The notes beneath the pieces were generated by a model. That model worked only from the letters and a program-made list of their open reading frames with translations, had not been told where the DNA came from and made no database searches. Both the position numbers and the translations under genes were made by a program. Of a stretch of 64,000 nucleotides of DNA, positions 53,170 to 63,648 are shown piece by piece (within the stretch, counting starts at the first letter, position 1; each line of letters opens with the position of its first letter). The stretch comes from Ilyonectria destructans (taxonomy: Eukaryota; Ascomycota; Sordariomycetes; Hypocreales; Nectriaceae). The DNA is taken from positions 186,001 to 250,000 of the forward strand of contig JAHEWK010000028.1 of NCBI GenBank assembly GCA_020740775.1, written 5' to 3'.

Positions 53170-53198
53170 GTTTTTTTTTTTGGGGGGGGGGGGGGGGG
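53170..53198. repeat. poly-T/poly-G compound tract
   Basis: About 11 T followed directly by about 18 G inside hAT-4. Confidence 0.85.
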
Positions 53199-53467
53199 AA
53201 CACCACCCATAGGGCCATTGCGCTAAGCTGTGTACGTTTCCCTCTCCTAGCCTTCCTAATAAGTAGTACCTAAAACCTGCCTACCCTATACTAAATCCAG
53301 CCTACCCTATAGCGGGTAATTATTGACGTCAAGTACTTGACAACTTGACACTCCTTTAACTTGATTGATTGACGACAACCCTTAAACTTGACTTGAGAAC
53401 TTGACTTGACGAGAAGTCGAACTTGATTGAGAATTGTCAAGTTCGAGCTTGATTGTTAGCCACACTG

Positions 53468-54975
53468 GATGCAGACGTCTCGCTCAATGACTTTTAGACG
53501 CGGCTTATCGCGATTTTTGCAACCGTAAGGGTCAGCCAATGCGGCAGCCGCAAGGAGCGGAAGGACGGTGGGAACAAGCCTCATGATGAAAGCATCTTCG
53601 GGAAAAAGTGATTGAGCCGCAGCGATGAGACCTCCCATGCGGGCTTGGACTGGGAACGATAACTCCCGCCGACACTGCGTTTACTGGGATCCAATCTTGT
53701 ACATTTTATCCCCATCTTGCAGGCTCAATTACCACATTCTGAATGCGTGGGTCTTGGTAAGCTGACGTCGGTCGCATAAACCATCCGGAAAATGGTCGTC
53801 TATGGAGCCAAGTATAGATCGCCCGATCTAGTGTCACAAATAAAAACACCGGTACGGGCTCGAACTTGAAAGGTTATCTAGTAAGCGGGCAGCCAAGAAG
53901 TTCAACTGTGCCTTCGCGGGCGGTCCGTAACGTGCCACGGAAAAAGGGGTTTTATTATTATGTTTGTGTGGCTCTGAAAGGATATGTGGCGGAGTAAATC
54001 CTTATCACCAGACCATCCAGATGGTCGACTTCGACCTTCATCTTGGCGACCTCGACCTTCATCTTGGCGACCATTCTGGCTCTTTTCACAAAGTAGCACA
54101 GGCACGACGATAACGCCGAATGGCTGGCCAGCCTCTGTAACATTGAAAATGTATGTGAAGCATGTGAAGCATGTGAATGCATGTGAATGCATGTAATAGG
54201 TACGTCATAGCTCCTTTGGTCCAAAAGGTAAGTTAGCCGCTTTTCCGAGTTTGTCAGATCAGCGGTGGATGGCGTGATTCGTGAACCATGTCTTTTTTAT
54301 TGCTAGCTCTGAAGTTTCTTCCATCATGATACAATGTAAGATGAGTGTTGACTGTACAACGTTACCCTATTCTAGCACCTGATTCCTTCCTGGGGTTGGG
54401 AATCACCGTTTCCCAAAGCCCGTGTGAGCAGCTATCCAGTTATTTAGGAGAAGCTAAGTTTCTATGCAGGGTGGAAAGCCGAGGAGATAAAGGTGCCGGG
54501 CACCTACCCATGGAGGAGAGAGTGAGGAGACGAACGCTTTCTTCTTTGACTGTTCGAGTCAGGGACAAGTCGAGAACGGGTTGTGCTTAACGCACAACAC
54601 TACGAAGTTATCACGAAAGGGTGAGTAATTTATTGCTGCCGGGACGACGTAGGGATCGAGAGATCCTTGCACATTTTCACGAGTGAAGCACGATCGAGAG
54701 GGAGTGAAGTATATCTAGTTACAAGCAACGGGGATCGCTTGCGAGATTGATACTGATGGAATCAGCAGTGTATACGATATCCAGAGGGTATTCAAGTTGG
54801 GAGCGAAAAGCGATCTGGTCATAAGTTAAGAGACGAACTGTGATTAAAAAAGGAGAGATGCAGTCGAGCCTCAGTATGCCACAGAGTGATCAAGATGCTT
54901 GGTATCTTGTGGTGACATTTGGCGGATGCGGAGCATTCTTTCCTGAAGCGCGGCGGGCCGGATTATTTCGACATA
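53468..54975. other. gene-poor stretch with short tandem repeats
   Basis: The unit CGACCTTCATCTTGGCGAC is tandemly duplicated near 54030-54072, and TGTGAAGCA/TGTGAATGCA units are repeated at about 54153-54196. No gene recognised. Confidence 0.45.
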
Positions 54976-55404
54976 ATGTTTTGCGATAGGCCCTTCCGGA
55001 AGGGCCGACCCGAGAGACGGCAGGGATCGTGGTGGATCCCTTATGCTTCCAGACAGGATTGTCTGAGTGCACTGTACGGGTCAGATCCGGAGACAGTCGA
55101 CCGTATACGATTCAATGGTTATGTCATTGCTGGGTGAGCAATCCTTTTTTTTTGCCCCTCCTTTTCCAAGTGTGGAAATAGAGGTTTGGGGACGGGTGTT
55201 TTGACACGGAGACGTGGCTGACTCCTTGATTAACTCGTTAGGCTGGCTATTGTGCGACCGGATGGGAGCATTGATGGTGTTTGGAGAATGCCTACGGCTG
55301 AAGGCGGCAAGGACTTGGGTCCTGCAGACAGACGACTGCCTAAGTTCGTGTCTCAGTACATGAGGGCGGTACGTGACATGAGAGTGCTGGCTGCGCCAGA
55401 CTAG
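54976..55404 (+). CDS. small spliced hypothetical protein (5' end uncertain)
   Basis: Exon A ends at 55133 (...RFNGYVIAG). The intron 55134-55241 (GTGAGC...CTGACTC...TTAG) joins in frame to exon B (55242-55404), which ends KFVSQYMRAVRDMRVLAAPD. The spliced product from the Met at 54976 has about 105 residues (MFCDRPFRKGRPERRQGSWW...). The frame is open back to a stop at 54913 without another ATG, so an upstream exon is possible. The good intron and natural composition argue for a real gene or a recent remnant. No family recognised. Confidence 0.45.
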
Positions 55405-55670
55405 AATGCCTTGTTTTTGTAGACTCGACTAGGAGGAGAGGCAAGCATTCTATGGGCCGTATTGTGCGAGGCAGTCGGGTTCGCGTAAATTACCCTTTTG
55501 AGTTTTGCAGTCGTAACACTAGCCTGTTTGAGTTTCGCTGTTAACAGTACTTTAGCTAATCCAAAACTCTGCCCAGCCCTAACAGTTTCAACTCCTAAAC
55601 GAGATTTGCGAAAGAATGATGCACTTGAGGCTAGCCATTGGAAGACCCTGTCGAGTGCACAGACAAGGAT
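55405..55670. other. intergenic
   Basis: Nothing recognised before repeat family B. Confidence 0.4.
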
Positions 55671-55799
55671 CCTGTAATTAAACGCAACAAATATGGGTAC
55701 AGAGGGGCTTCCTGCTGAAAAGGGTGTATTTTGACGAAATACCAAGGGCCGTGACAGTGTGCACAAGCCCGTTTGTGTGCATCCTTGGTACAGTAGGGA
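55671..55799 (+). repeat. dispersed repeat family B, copy 2
   Basis: Related to 21534-21686 in the same orientation; both share AAAAGGGTGTATTTTGACGA and a TACAGTAGG end. This copy lacks part of the middle. Confidence 0.6.
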
Positions 55800-56526
55800 C
55801 TTTCGCTGGTCTGGTCCCCACTTTTACAAGAGGTAGATATCGCGGCCCTGTCTCTGAAGGTACAACGCCACTGAGTCAATACTTTGCTATGTGGCTGCCG
55901 TTATGACGCGGAAGGTGCGAGGAGGTTTGAAATGGAAGCTAGGTTCGAAACGGACTTGCTATGTGGGCGTCGGCATTAATGCCAACCATTGCAACATCGC
56001 CTAACCTACAACCAGACCTGGTCACGCGAGTGTTGCGTAGGCAACCATCGCTCGTTTAACATGTCCTATGCCTCGCAAGGGGTCTTTTAAGGCCTTACGA
56101 TCTTTCTGGGTGTTGAATCACTGATCAAACAATCTATTCTACTTGACTAATACTCTTTCGAGCAATATCGAGTAAACTCAATGAAGACGTGAGTACTAGC
56201 TTTAGTTCATATAAAATCTCAGATACGACGGATGTCACCATCGTCGCTTAGACTTTTGACTAAATTGAAGAACTTACGTCAAGCCTACGTTTACATGCTG
56301 CTGGAGGTAGCAATTCGTCATTTATTTAGCTTCCCGCATTGACACATACTGCCATGCCACTGACCAAGGGCTTACCCACCTCTGGTGATGTTGGTGGGTT
56401 GGGGAGAAGAGGTACGTCAACGACCACTCCATAAAGTCCCCAGTGGATGGGCGAGTCTCTGATCAATTTCAGTCTTTACTTCCATTCAACTGTCTATCTG
56501 TCTCATTCCGTCTGACCCTTTGAACC
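55800..56526. other. intergenic, promoter side of the dynamin-like gene
   Basis: No gene recognised. Confidence 0.4.
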
Positions 56527-58769
56527 ATGACTCTTTCCGCAGAGAGCGAATATGAACCCCCTGATGAGGCTTTCGGTCTTCTTCGCTCCGCAAGATTGAG
56601 CTCTCGTCTGAACCAGATAGAGCAGATCAGAGCAAATGGAGTTGGAGAATTGATCTCTTTGCCTCAACTGGTGGTTTGCGGGGACCAATCAGCAGGGAAA
56701 AGCTCAGTCTTGGAGGGGATTACGGGAATCCCTTTTCCCAGACAAGATGGTTTATGCACTAGATTTCCTACGGAGATTGTACTGAGGCACTGCAACGCGG
56801 CACAGACCATCGTCGCTAGCATTCGGCCTCACAGCTCTCGTCCTCAACAAGTTCAACAAAGTCTGAGGGCATACCACAAGGATGTCAAGGATCTCTCGGA
56901 ACTGCCATCCATCATCAATGATGTATCGAAGCTCATGGGACTTCGGGGGTTCACCGACAGCGACGATGACAACGCCTTTGCATCGGATGCTCTCCGTATT
57001 GAGATCAGTGGACCCATCGGCCTGCATCTCAGTGTGGTAGATCTCCCTGGTCTGATTTCAGTGTCGAACGAGGAGCAATCGGACGACGATGTCGACGCAG
57101 TCCGCGATATGGTTGCATCGTACCTACAGAATTCCAGAACGATTGTTCTATCCGTTCTTCAGGCCAGCAACGATATTGCCAACCAGGGCATCATCAAACT
57201 GGCTCGTCAGTTTGATCCAGATGGTGGGAGAACAGTTGGGATCATCACGAAACCTGACTTGATCAATGAAGGAACCGAGAGCAAAATCGCCCGCGTGGCT
57301 AAAAACTTGGATAACATCAAACTCAAGTTAGGCTTCTTTTTGTTGAAGAATCCGAGTCCTTCGGAGCTTGAACAAGGTCTGGATATGGATACGCGATCTC
57401 GCCGCGAGCTTCAGTTTTTCTCCTCGCCTCCCTGGGTGTCGCAAGGGCTCGATACTGAACGGATTGGGGCGGAGAAGCTCAGGGTTTTCCTGCAGGATCT
57501 CCTGGATACCCATATCGAAAGAGAACTCCCGAAGGTGAAAGAAGATATTAGGAAGAGCCTAGAGGCCTCAGAGAGGGAATTGCAAGTATTGGGGGAGCCA
57601 CGCCCAAGTTGGGCACATTCGCGCCTTTATGATCAGGCTCAGCATGCGATTCACAGAAATAGCACAGGCAGCACTTGACGGAAACTATCATGGAAACGAC
57701 CAGGAATTCTTCGCTAACTCCGAGGATTCAAGGTTGCGTGCTCGAGTTCAACAACTCAACACTACCTTTGCCACCCAAGTGCGGGTGAACGGTGAGAAGA
57801 GACGAGTCAAAGCGACGCCTTAATCTCCAGAATCAGATAACGAATCAACTAATGATGCAGACGGCCAAATGATTGTGACCAAAGCAGAGATGATGCACTG
57901 GGTCAAGCAGGTAAGCGAATTGCCTACGTCGAGAAAAGTATTAAGGCTTACTCATTGATAAAGGCCTATACACGTACAAAAGGGAAAGAGCTCCCAGGAA
58001 ACTATAATTCTGCTCTACTTGGAGAACTGTTCCTCGAACAGTCTCAGCCATGGTTACCAATCGCCGAAAACCATGTCGACAATGTCTTCAGCGCTGTGTC
58101 GAAATGGGTTGGCAAGGCGGCAGATAGGCTGTTACACGAGGAAAAGATCCGCCGAGAAATTAGCGAATTACTGCAAGACTGGATGCAGAGAGCGAGAGAG
58201 CAAGCGTCAGATGAGCTTAGCAAGCTTATCCAAGACGAGAAACGAAGCCCGCTGACCTACAATCACTACTACACCGACAATGTGCAGAAGGCGAGGCTGA
58301 ATTTCCAGAGAATGGTAATAAAAGACGTTGTGGCTGAGGTTACAGAAGAAGAATGGCACGGGAAGTTGCACATCTCCAATCGGCCCGTCGAGATCGAGAA
58401 TTTTGTTTCCGCACTGCAATCGAGGATCACTGTCAACATGGATGAGCAAGCGTGCAATGAAGCTCTCACGGAGCTGCATGCCTATTACAAGGTGAGTATG
58501 ATCTCTTTTTGCTCAACAGCTCTTTCTCGTTTGCTTATTGTTACAAGGTTGCCATGAAAACATTCGTCGACAACGTGGCCCGACAAGTCATTGAACGGCA
58601 TATTATATCAAGTTTACCAGCCGCATTTTGCCCCAACAATGTATCTCAAATGCCTGACGAAGCTCTCTTGAACATCGGCTCGGAGCCCGAAAAGCAAATT
58701 CTGCAAAGACAAAAACTTGCCGAAATAACTCAAGGGCTGAGACAAAGCCTTGCTGCCCTACAGAAATAG
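56527..58769 (+). pseudogene. Mx/dynamin-like large GTPase, lightly damaged
   Basis: The N-terminal GTPase domain is intact: P-loop GDQSAGKS (residues 52-59), a conserved Thr region (LCTRFPTEI), DLPG (172-175) and TKPD (241-244). The frame is lost near 57620-57640, where RLYDQAQHAIHR appears instead of the MIRLSMRFTEI that continues one frame over; this looks like a small deletion. A TAA at 57821-57823 (Gln expected) is the second defect. The rest is well kept: intron 57911-57963, the stalk region (AYTRTKGKELPGNYN), intron 58492-58547, and a C-terminal GED-like helix ending at 58769. Fungal Mx-like dynamins are cytosolic GTPases, often multicopy in accessory regions; their roles are poorly known. 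One frameshift plus one stop suggests recent loss, or a sequence error plus one RIP hit. Confidence 0.85.
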
Positions 58770-59194
58770 AACCCGTGAAACAGCAAGCTATTCTGTACGT
58801 GGATGCGCTTCGCACTACCCCATCATTTTTGCCCTGGTTGCGGTCATTTGGCCGACCGCCTCATTAGTTGACTCGTTATCTGATTCTGGAGATTGGGACG
58901 TAACTTTGGTTTTTGTCGGATTTCCTGGTAAGATTTTGCTTCATGGGCTTCAGGCAACCTTTTGGTAGATGAGTCCCTCGACATTGGTTTTCCCACAGGG
59001 TTTTCCCAATGCTGTTACGCAAATGCGGAGGGAAGATGTTCGTGTATGTAATGTGGAATATAAAGATTTCTACTTCATGGTTTATAAATCCGTTCTCGAT
59101 ATGCTCGACGGGATCGAGGTTTTAGGTACTAAAGTCTAATTCGCAGCCGAGTATATCTACTCATTGCCTTCAGCTTCCGTCATCATTTTCACTT
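58770..59194. other. intergenic
   Basis: Convergent 3' ends of the dynamin-like gene and the minus-strand gene; nothing recognised. Confidence 0.4.
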
Positions 59195-60304
59195 CTACTG
59201 CCTGGCTCTCCTAAGCGGACCCAGGAGCCTCCTAACTTCCCACATAACCGTCCCCTCCTTCCCTCCGAGCCATGCTTCTCCTTCCTTTCCAAGATGCTCT
59301 AGCATCATTTTCCACCCTGGCGTTAGGCACGTTCGCCTCTCCAGCCGGCTGTCCGGCCGCTGTCCGTCTTCTTCATTGAGCCATTCGTTGTCCACCGCGT
59401 TCAGATCCCGCTGTACCTCCTCTAACCAAACCTCACGACCAACTCTTCCTCTTTGCCACCCTTGAAACGCCTTGTCTAGGATCAAGACCTTGCTGTAGTG
59501 CACGATGGCCTCTATTCTGTCCCTCATATCCACATCCGTTGGCAAAATGTTCATGCTAAACTTCCCTCGACTGATGTAGTCTTCCTTACCCTCCTCCGAG
59601 ATCGCTGACCGTATCAAGATCGCCGTCCACCAGAGCAGCAGGTTACTCTGCGCCTTCGCAGACCGGTCTGTGAGTGCTTTGGCGAACAACCCTTGAAGGG
59701 CATCTCCTGGATCATCATTGTCCATGACCCAGCCCCGCCCTGGCGTTGCCGCCACCATCACATCCAACACATCTTCCATGTCCTCTTCGTCCAGTTCCAA
59801 CCCCATCTCCTCTAGACTTTCATCGTCTTCCTTGATACACCACACCAGAAAGCATGCCAATCCTGTCCACATGGACTGAAATCGTCGCCGCCTTCCCAAT
59901 AGCCACCTCGCCGCTATCGACTCGAACGGTCTAGCATCGGGCCCCTCCGCGCTTTGATTGAGCGTCAGGCGTGCCTTTGCTGGCCAACGCTCGGACAGTT
60001 CTTCGAGCCCATCTATCCGATCCCAGAATGTTTGCTTGATTGCCTCGCGCTGTTTGGCATCCGCACTCTGCACGACTCGACGGGCTGCGCCCGAGCCTGT
60101 GATCCTCGTCTTGGTTGCCTTGAGGAACCGCTCCCAGTTCCGGAGAATCGCCTGCCACACTTCTTCGTCCTCTCCCGGTGCAAGAAACCCGATTGACCGA
60201 AGCCACTCCTCGCATAACGGTCGCTCCTCTGCCATGATCGGTACCACGTCCTCGGCTACCAGCATCAGGATCTGGTTCGGTCGCTCGTTGATTCCGGCGG
60301 CCAT
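59195..60304 (-). CDS. conserved-looking hypothetical protein, 369 aa
   Basis: Intact frame starting MAAGINERPNQ, with a good start context (GGCCATGG on the complementary strand reads as an ATGGCC start). The protein is helical and acidic, with many Trp and Leu residues. It contains LLLWWTAILIRSAISEEGKE, DYISRGKFSMNILPTDVDMR and EAIVHYSKVLILDKAFQGW, which from memory recur in uncharacterised proteins of Sordariomycetes. The Trp-rich LLLWWTAILIRSAI segment is hydrophobic but probably a buried helix rather than a membrane span. No catalytic motif. Function unknown. Confidence 0.7.
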   Translation of the reverse strand: MAAGINERPNQILMLVAEDVVPIMAEERPLCEEWLRSIGFLAPGEDEEVWQAILRNWERFLKATKTRITGSGAARRVVQSADAKQREAIKQTFWDRIDGLEELSERWPAKARLTLNQSAEGPDARPFESIAARWLLGRRRRFQSMWTGLACFLVWCIKEDDESLEEMGLELDEEDMEDVLDVMVAATPGRGWVMDNDDPGDALQGLFAKALTDRSAKAQSNLLLWWTAILIRSAISEEGKEDYISRGKFSMNILPTDVDMRDRIEAIVHYSKVLILDKAFQGWQRGRVGREVWLEEVQRDLNAVDNEWLNEEDGQRPDSRLERRTCLTPGWKMMLEHLGKEGEAWLGGKEGTVMWEVRRLLGPLRRARQ

Positions 60305-61569
60305 GGTGCGATGTCAAGACTCAAACGAGCAATGCATCCAGGGTCGCTTTATCGAGGAAGAAAATGGCTGGAAACGTATTCGCTAGTAGATCGCTATACT
60401 CGTGGTTTTTATGGGCTCTACCCACAGCTGCGATGATGATAGTATTACAGTGAGGTTGATGAAGGCAGTGTTAGATACGCAATGTGTATTTAAGATAGAT
60501 TAGGGATAGTCAGATAGATGTGGATGAAATCTTGATGATATTATTGATTGTTCTTGACTCTCGTCTCCTCTTTTCTCCAGAGCGGGGTTTTATCGTCATC
60601 TTACACCCCTTAACCAGAAACACGGGTATTTCAATATCCCTCTAGAAGAATGACGTCTTAATGCATTCTGATGGATCCAATACGCCTAGGTCAATCAAGA
60701 GATGATGAATTGATCAAATGATCTGACTTCAATGATGATTGTATTGATGATCTTGGGTCCTTCCGGACCCCTCTTTCTGTGAGGGATTTAACTGTCAATC
60801 TCACCCCCCTCTATGACTAAGATCAGGATATTGAAATATGAGAGGATTGCATCAGCCGAGGGTCAATCCAACACATTCCCCAGTGTCGTAGACAGCGATG
60901 GAGGCCCAATAAGCGCATATAATAGAGATAATGTTGGATCCGTCACGGTTAAATTGATCAAAATGGATACTAGGGGGGTCAAAGCAGTGATGATGATGTT
61001 GATGATTGCTTGTGCCGGTCATCCGGACCGGCTGGAAGAGGGGTTATCTACCTTACCGCCCCATAACAGCGCTCGCATGCAGAACGATACCTCAGGGTCA
61101 GCCAAAATGTTGTTCCCAGTTACTCCTCGACAACCAGAGCCCAGGCCAATGTGACCACGGCAGAACACGAGACACCCGCTACTTAGCCCGGCTCCTGGAC
61201 GCCGACCAGCTCCTTTCTCGCGGGTTGTAGAATTGACAACGCAATCAATCACAAGTGGGATTGGCGTCGGGCAGGCATGCCAGGATTGATCAGCTGAAAA
61301 TGGTGAGCCAGCAAATCACTGCGTCTCATCACTAACTCTGTGCGGCAAGCCGTGTGTGCTCATCACCTATCATTATGCCGCTGGTGTCGCCTGGCGGAAC
61401 GGCAACAGCGGCTGTCTGAGCGGACGGTTTTATGTGTTATGTCGACACCACCACAGGTAGCACCTACGTCTCAACAGACGATGGCCGACAATCCGCAATG
61501 CAGAGGCGAAATGGGAACCCAGCAGAGGTCGGTATTCGCCACCGTGCTCTCCGTCGCGATCCCGTTTGC
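60305..61569. other. gene-poor stretch, nothing recognised
   Basis: Contains several ATTGATGAT-like runs (about 60520-60760). No gene recognised. Confidence 0.4.
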
Positions 61570-61857
61570 AGCTAACAGTTCTGCAAACAGGCTCCTCCAT
61601 TCTCCATCCGGCTCCTCGAGCACGAGAACGAACACGCCGGCGAGCTGCGTCTGAGTCGTCTGAACAAGATATACGAGTTCTCGCAGACCCCGCTGCGCGG
61701 CTACATGCCCCGCTGGAATCAGTACGGCACTTTCTTTCACGATAATTTTGCCTGGCTGGCCAGCGCAACAGCCTACATCGTCATTGTACGGAAGTCCATA
61801 TCGAAGGCTGGGCCAAAAGTGTACCCTGATCCCAACTACCCACCCAATGCTTGCTAG
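61570..61857 (+). pseudogene. remnant of a fungal membrane-associated protein (tentative)
   Basis: One plus-strand frame reads FSIRLLEHENEHAGELRLSR, LNKIYEFSQTPLRGYMPRW and HDNFAWLASATAYIVIVRKS before a stop at 61857. The NFAWLAxxTAYIVIV motif recalls a conserved segment of a family of fungal proteins with C-terminal membrane helices; the helices themselves are missing here and no start is present. The assignment rests on memory of this motif and is weak. An overlapping minus-strand frame (61471-61863) is judged to be its shadow. Confidence 0.35.
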
Positions 61858-62164
61858 GTCCACACCATCGTCACTTTAAGATTACACTTAACTAAATACT
61901 GACATGGGTCATATCTGCTTAGATAGATAGTCAGATAAAGACACGGTCTATGAAGAAGTCGGGGGTCAATGAGTTGCTATCGTGGCAACGACTTGATCCC
62001 GGTCAGAGAGGCGATCACTAAGAAGAGGATAACTGGGCAACCAGCAACGTAGCTCAAAAGCGCATTAATGCGCATTACTGTGTCTTGTCTGCCTTTCAAT
62101 CTCTTTCAATCTCATCACAACCTTCCAATGGCTCCCTCTCTCACTCCGTTCTGCCCAAGCTGCC
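61858..62164. other. intergenic
   Basis: Nothing recognised before the solo LTR. Confidence 0.4.
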
Positions 62165-62330
62165 TGTGACGGTACAAGGGCACGAACGAGGTCGAGTGCG
62201 ACTTGGGTAAAATGATTGTTTACGAGGAGAGAAAGAGATTCCTAAGGAAAACTCTGACTTAAGCTATTTACACAACAAGTTAAATGAGACTATTCATAAA
62301 GTATGAAAGTCACGTGATCGTTCCCTCACA
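62165..62330 (+). mobile_element. 166-bp solo LTR, copy 2
   Basis: Same length and termini as the copy at 45278-45443, with a few transitions and a changed AT-rich block near the middle. CCCAAGCT occurs on both sides (ending three bases before the left end and starting at the right end), so the duplication is imperfect or the left boundary is shifted. Confidence 0.75.
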
Positions 62331-62448
62331 CCCAAGCTAACTGGTCTAAGACCTACTTCGTACATTACTGGAATCTTCGACAGCTCTGGGCTGTTATGTG
62401 GCCTTCCATGAGGACCAGGAAACGCAACTTGAACTGTATATGTTCCAT

Positions 62449-63648
62449 TCAGTTCGTATACTCCCGTCGCTCGTTGGGCATGAACATGGCAGCACTACGG
62501 CCGACATCAGTGAAACCCCCATTGTGATTCCCAAACCATCCAACCACCTGCTGGGGCTGTGGCCCTGGGCTACCAAAAAACCCCTGGTTGCATCTGGACA
62601 GGGAGGGCACATTTGAAATAGATTGGCTTGGCCCCGGGAGTGGTTCTTTTTGGAACGGCTCTAATACCATATCAAACAAATCATCTCCGACTTCCGACGA
62701 CCTTGAGCCTTGCTGAAAAGGGCCGGTCCATGTTGGCGGGGCACTTTCCATCTTAGGCGTTCGGATGCTCAAGGAATCTGTTCCACTTGTTCTGCTGCCG
62801 CTTGAGCCCCTGTGGTTTGGAGGTGTGAGTCCGTCAGGGAGTTGAAAGGCCGAAGAGCAAGATAAGAGGCCATCGACAGACTTTCTCGCTTCGTTTGCAA
62901 TGTATTTCTGGATGAGAACGCAGTTGCAATCAGTATGCCGCAAGAGCTGGGTCTTCAAGTGGTAGATCTCGGCAGTCAGCTGGTCGAAACAGGTTGAGAG
63001 GTATCGGTTCTTCTCCTCCATGGCCTGCTCACGGGAGGCTAGTGCGGACGCTTCATCCCGTTTGCGCAGACGACACTTAGTAGCAGCGATTCTATTGCGT
63101 TCGAGGATGCGAGGTCGCTGGGGGTCCCTAGAAAGATCCTCGTCATCATTGCTCTCCCCCTTTTGCTTTCGACGTGCCCTTGCAGGCTCTTTAGGTTCGA
63201 CTTTGGGTTTCCGGCCTCGTTTTCTTGGTTTCCGCACATCCGAAGCGAGTGCGGAGGCACCGATTTCTGACAGGCTTGAACTTTCTTGCGATTTCCCTCG
63301 ATTTCGGGGTCGGCGGGGCGGTTTCTTTTCGCGTTCTGCGGTCGGCAATACTGTCTGGGAGGGTTCATACTCGGGGATCTTGGCTGCCATGATATATTGG
63401 GGTGGAGGCTGGGGAAACCCGAGATCGACTTCTGTTGAGATCGGGGAGGTGCTGATTGCTTCGTCAAAGAGCAAGCCCTCGGTGACTTGGTTTATCGCTT
63501 GTTGATAGGCGGGGGAAGATGTGCTGATGCGAAAAAGTGGAGGGGTCATCAGGCATCCCGCCGCTGGTGTCGAGGCGATCCCGTCGAAGTATTGGTCAAA
63601 CGCAAAATCTCCCGCCATCTGAGGGTAAGAATGGACGAAGGCTGCCAT
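62449..63648 (-). CDS. bZIP transcription factor, copy 3
   Basis: Intact 399-aa intronless frame. The bZIP domain is at about residues 180-240, with basic region PRILERNRIAATKCRLRKRD (N-x2-A-A-x2-C-R) and the family block LLRHTDCNCVLIQKYIANEA, nearly identical to copy 2. The N-terminal region has two basic Pro/Lys-rich stretches (KKPPRRPRNRGKSQ, RKPRKRGRKPKVEPK), the second similar to an AT-hook; the C-terminus is Ser/Pro-rich. Copy 2 has matching but shorter basic stretches (RNRRRSRRGS), so the two are full-length paralogues. Expected to be nuclear. Confidence 0.88.
   Translation of the reverse strand: MAAFVHSYPQMAGDFAFDQYFDGIASTPAAGCLMTPPLFRISTSSPAYQQAINQVTEGLLFDEAISTSPISTEVDLGFPQPPPQYIMAAKIPEYEPSQTVLPTAEREKKPPRRPRNRGKSQESSSLSEIGASALASDVRKPRKRGRKPKVEPKEPARARRKQKGESNDDEDLSRDPQRPRILERNRIAATKCRLRKRDEASALASREQAMEEKNRYLSTCFDQLTAEIYHLKTQLLRHTDCNCVLIQKYIANEARKSVDGLLSCSSAFQLPDGLTPPNHRGSSGSRTSGTDSLSIRTPKMESAPPTWTGPFQQGSRSSEVGDDLFDMVLEPFQKEPLPGPSQSISNVPSLSRCNQGFFGSPGPQPQQVVGWFGNHNGGFTDVGRSAAMFMPNERREYTN

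Larger units (their letters stand above)
52160..53467 (-). mobile_element. internally deleted hAT element (hAT-4)
   Basis: The ends are inverted: CAGTGTGGCTAACAATCAA at 52160-52178 and its complement ending at 53467. Inside both ends are dense CTTGA/TCAAG motifs (CTTGACTTGA, AACTTGATTGA, TTGTCAAGTACTTGA). At 1.3 kb it is about half the size of a full hAT, so the transposase N-terminus was deleted. No clear 8-bp duplication was found; the flanks instead extend the inverted repeat by GCATC. Confidence 0.75.

Noticed and set aside
61471..61863. 130-aa minus-strand frame
   Set aside because: It overlaps a plus-strand frame with more natural protein motifs (NFAWLASATAYIVIV) and has none of its own.
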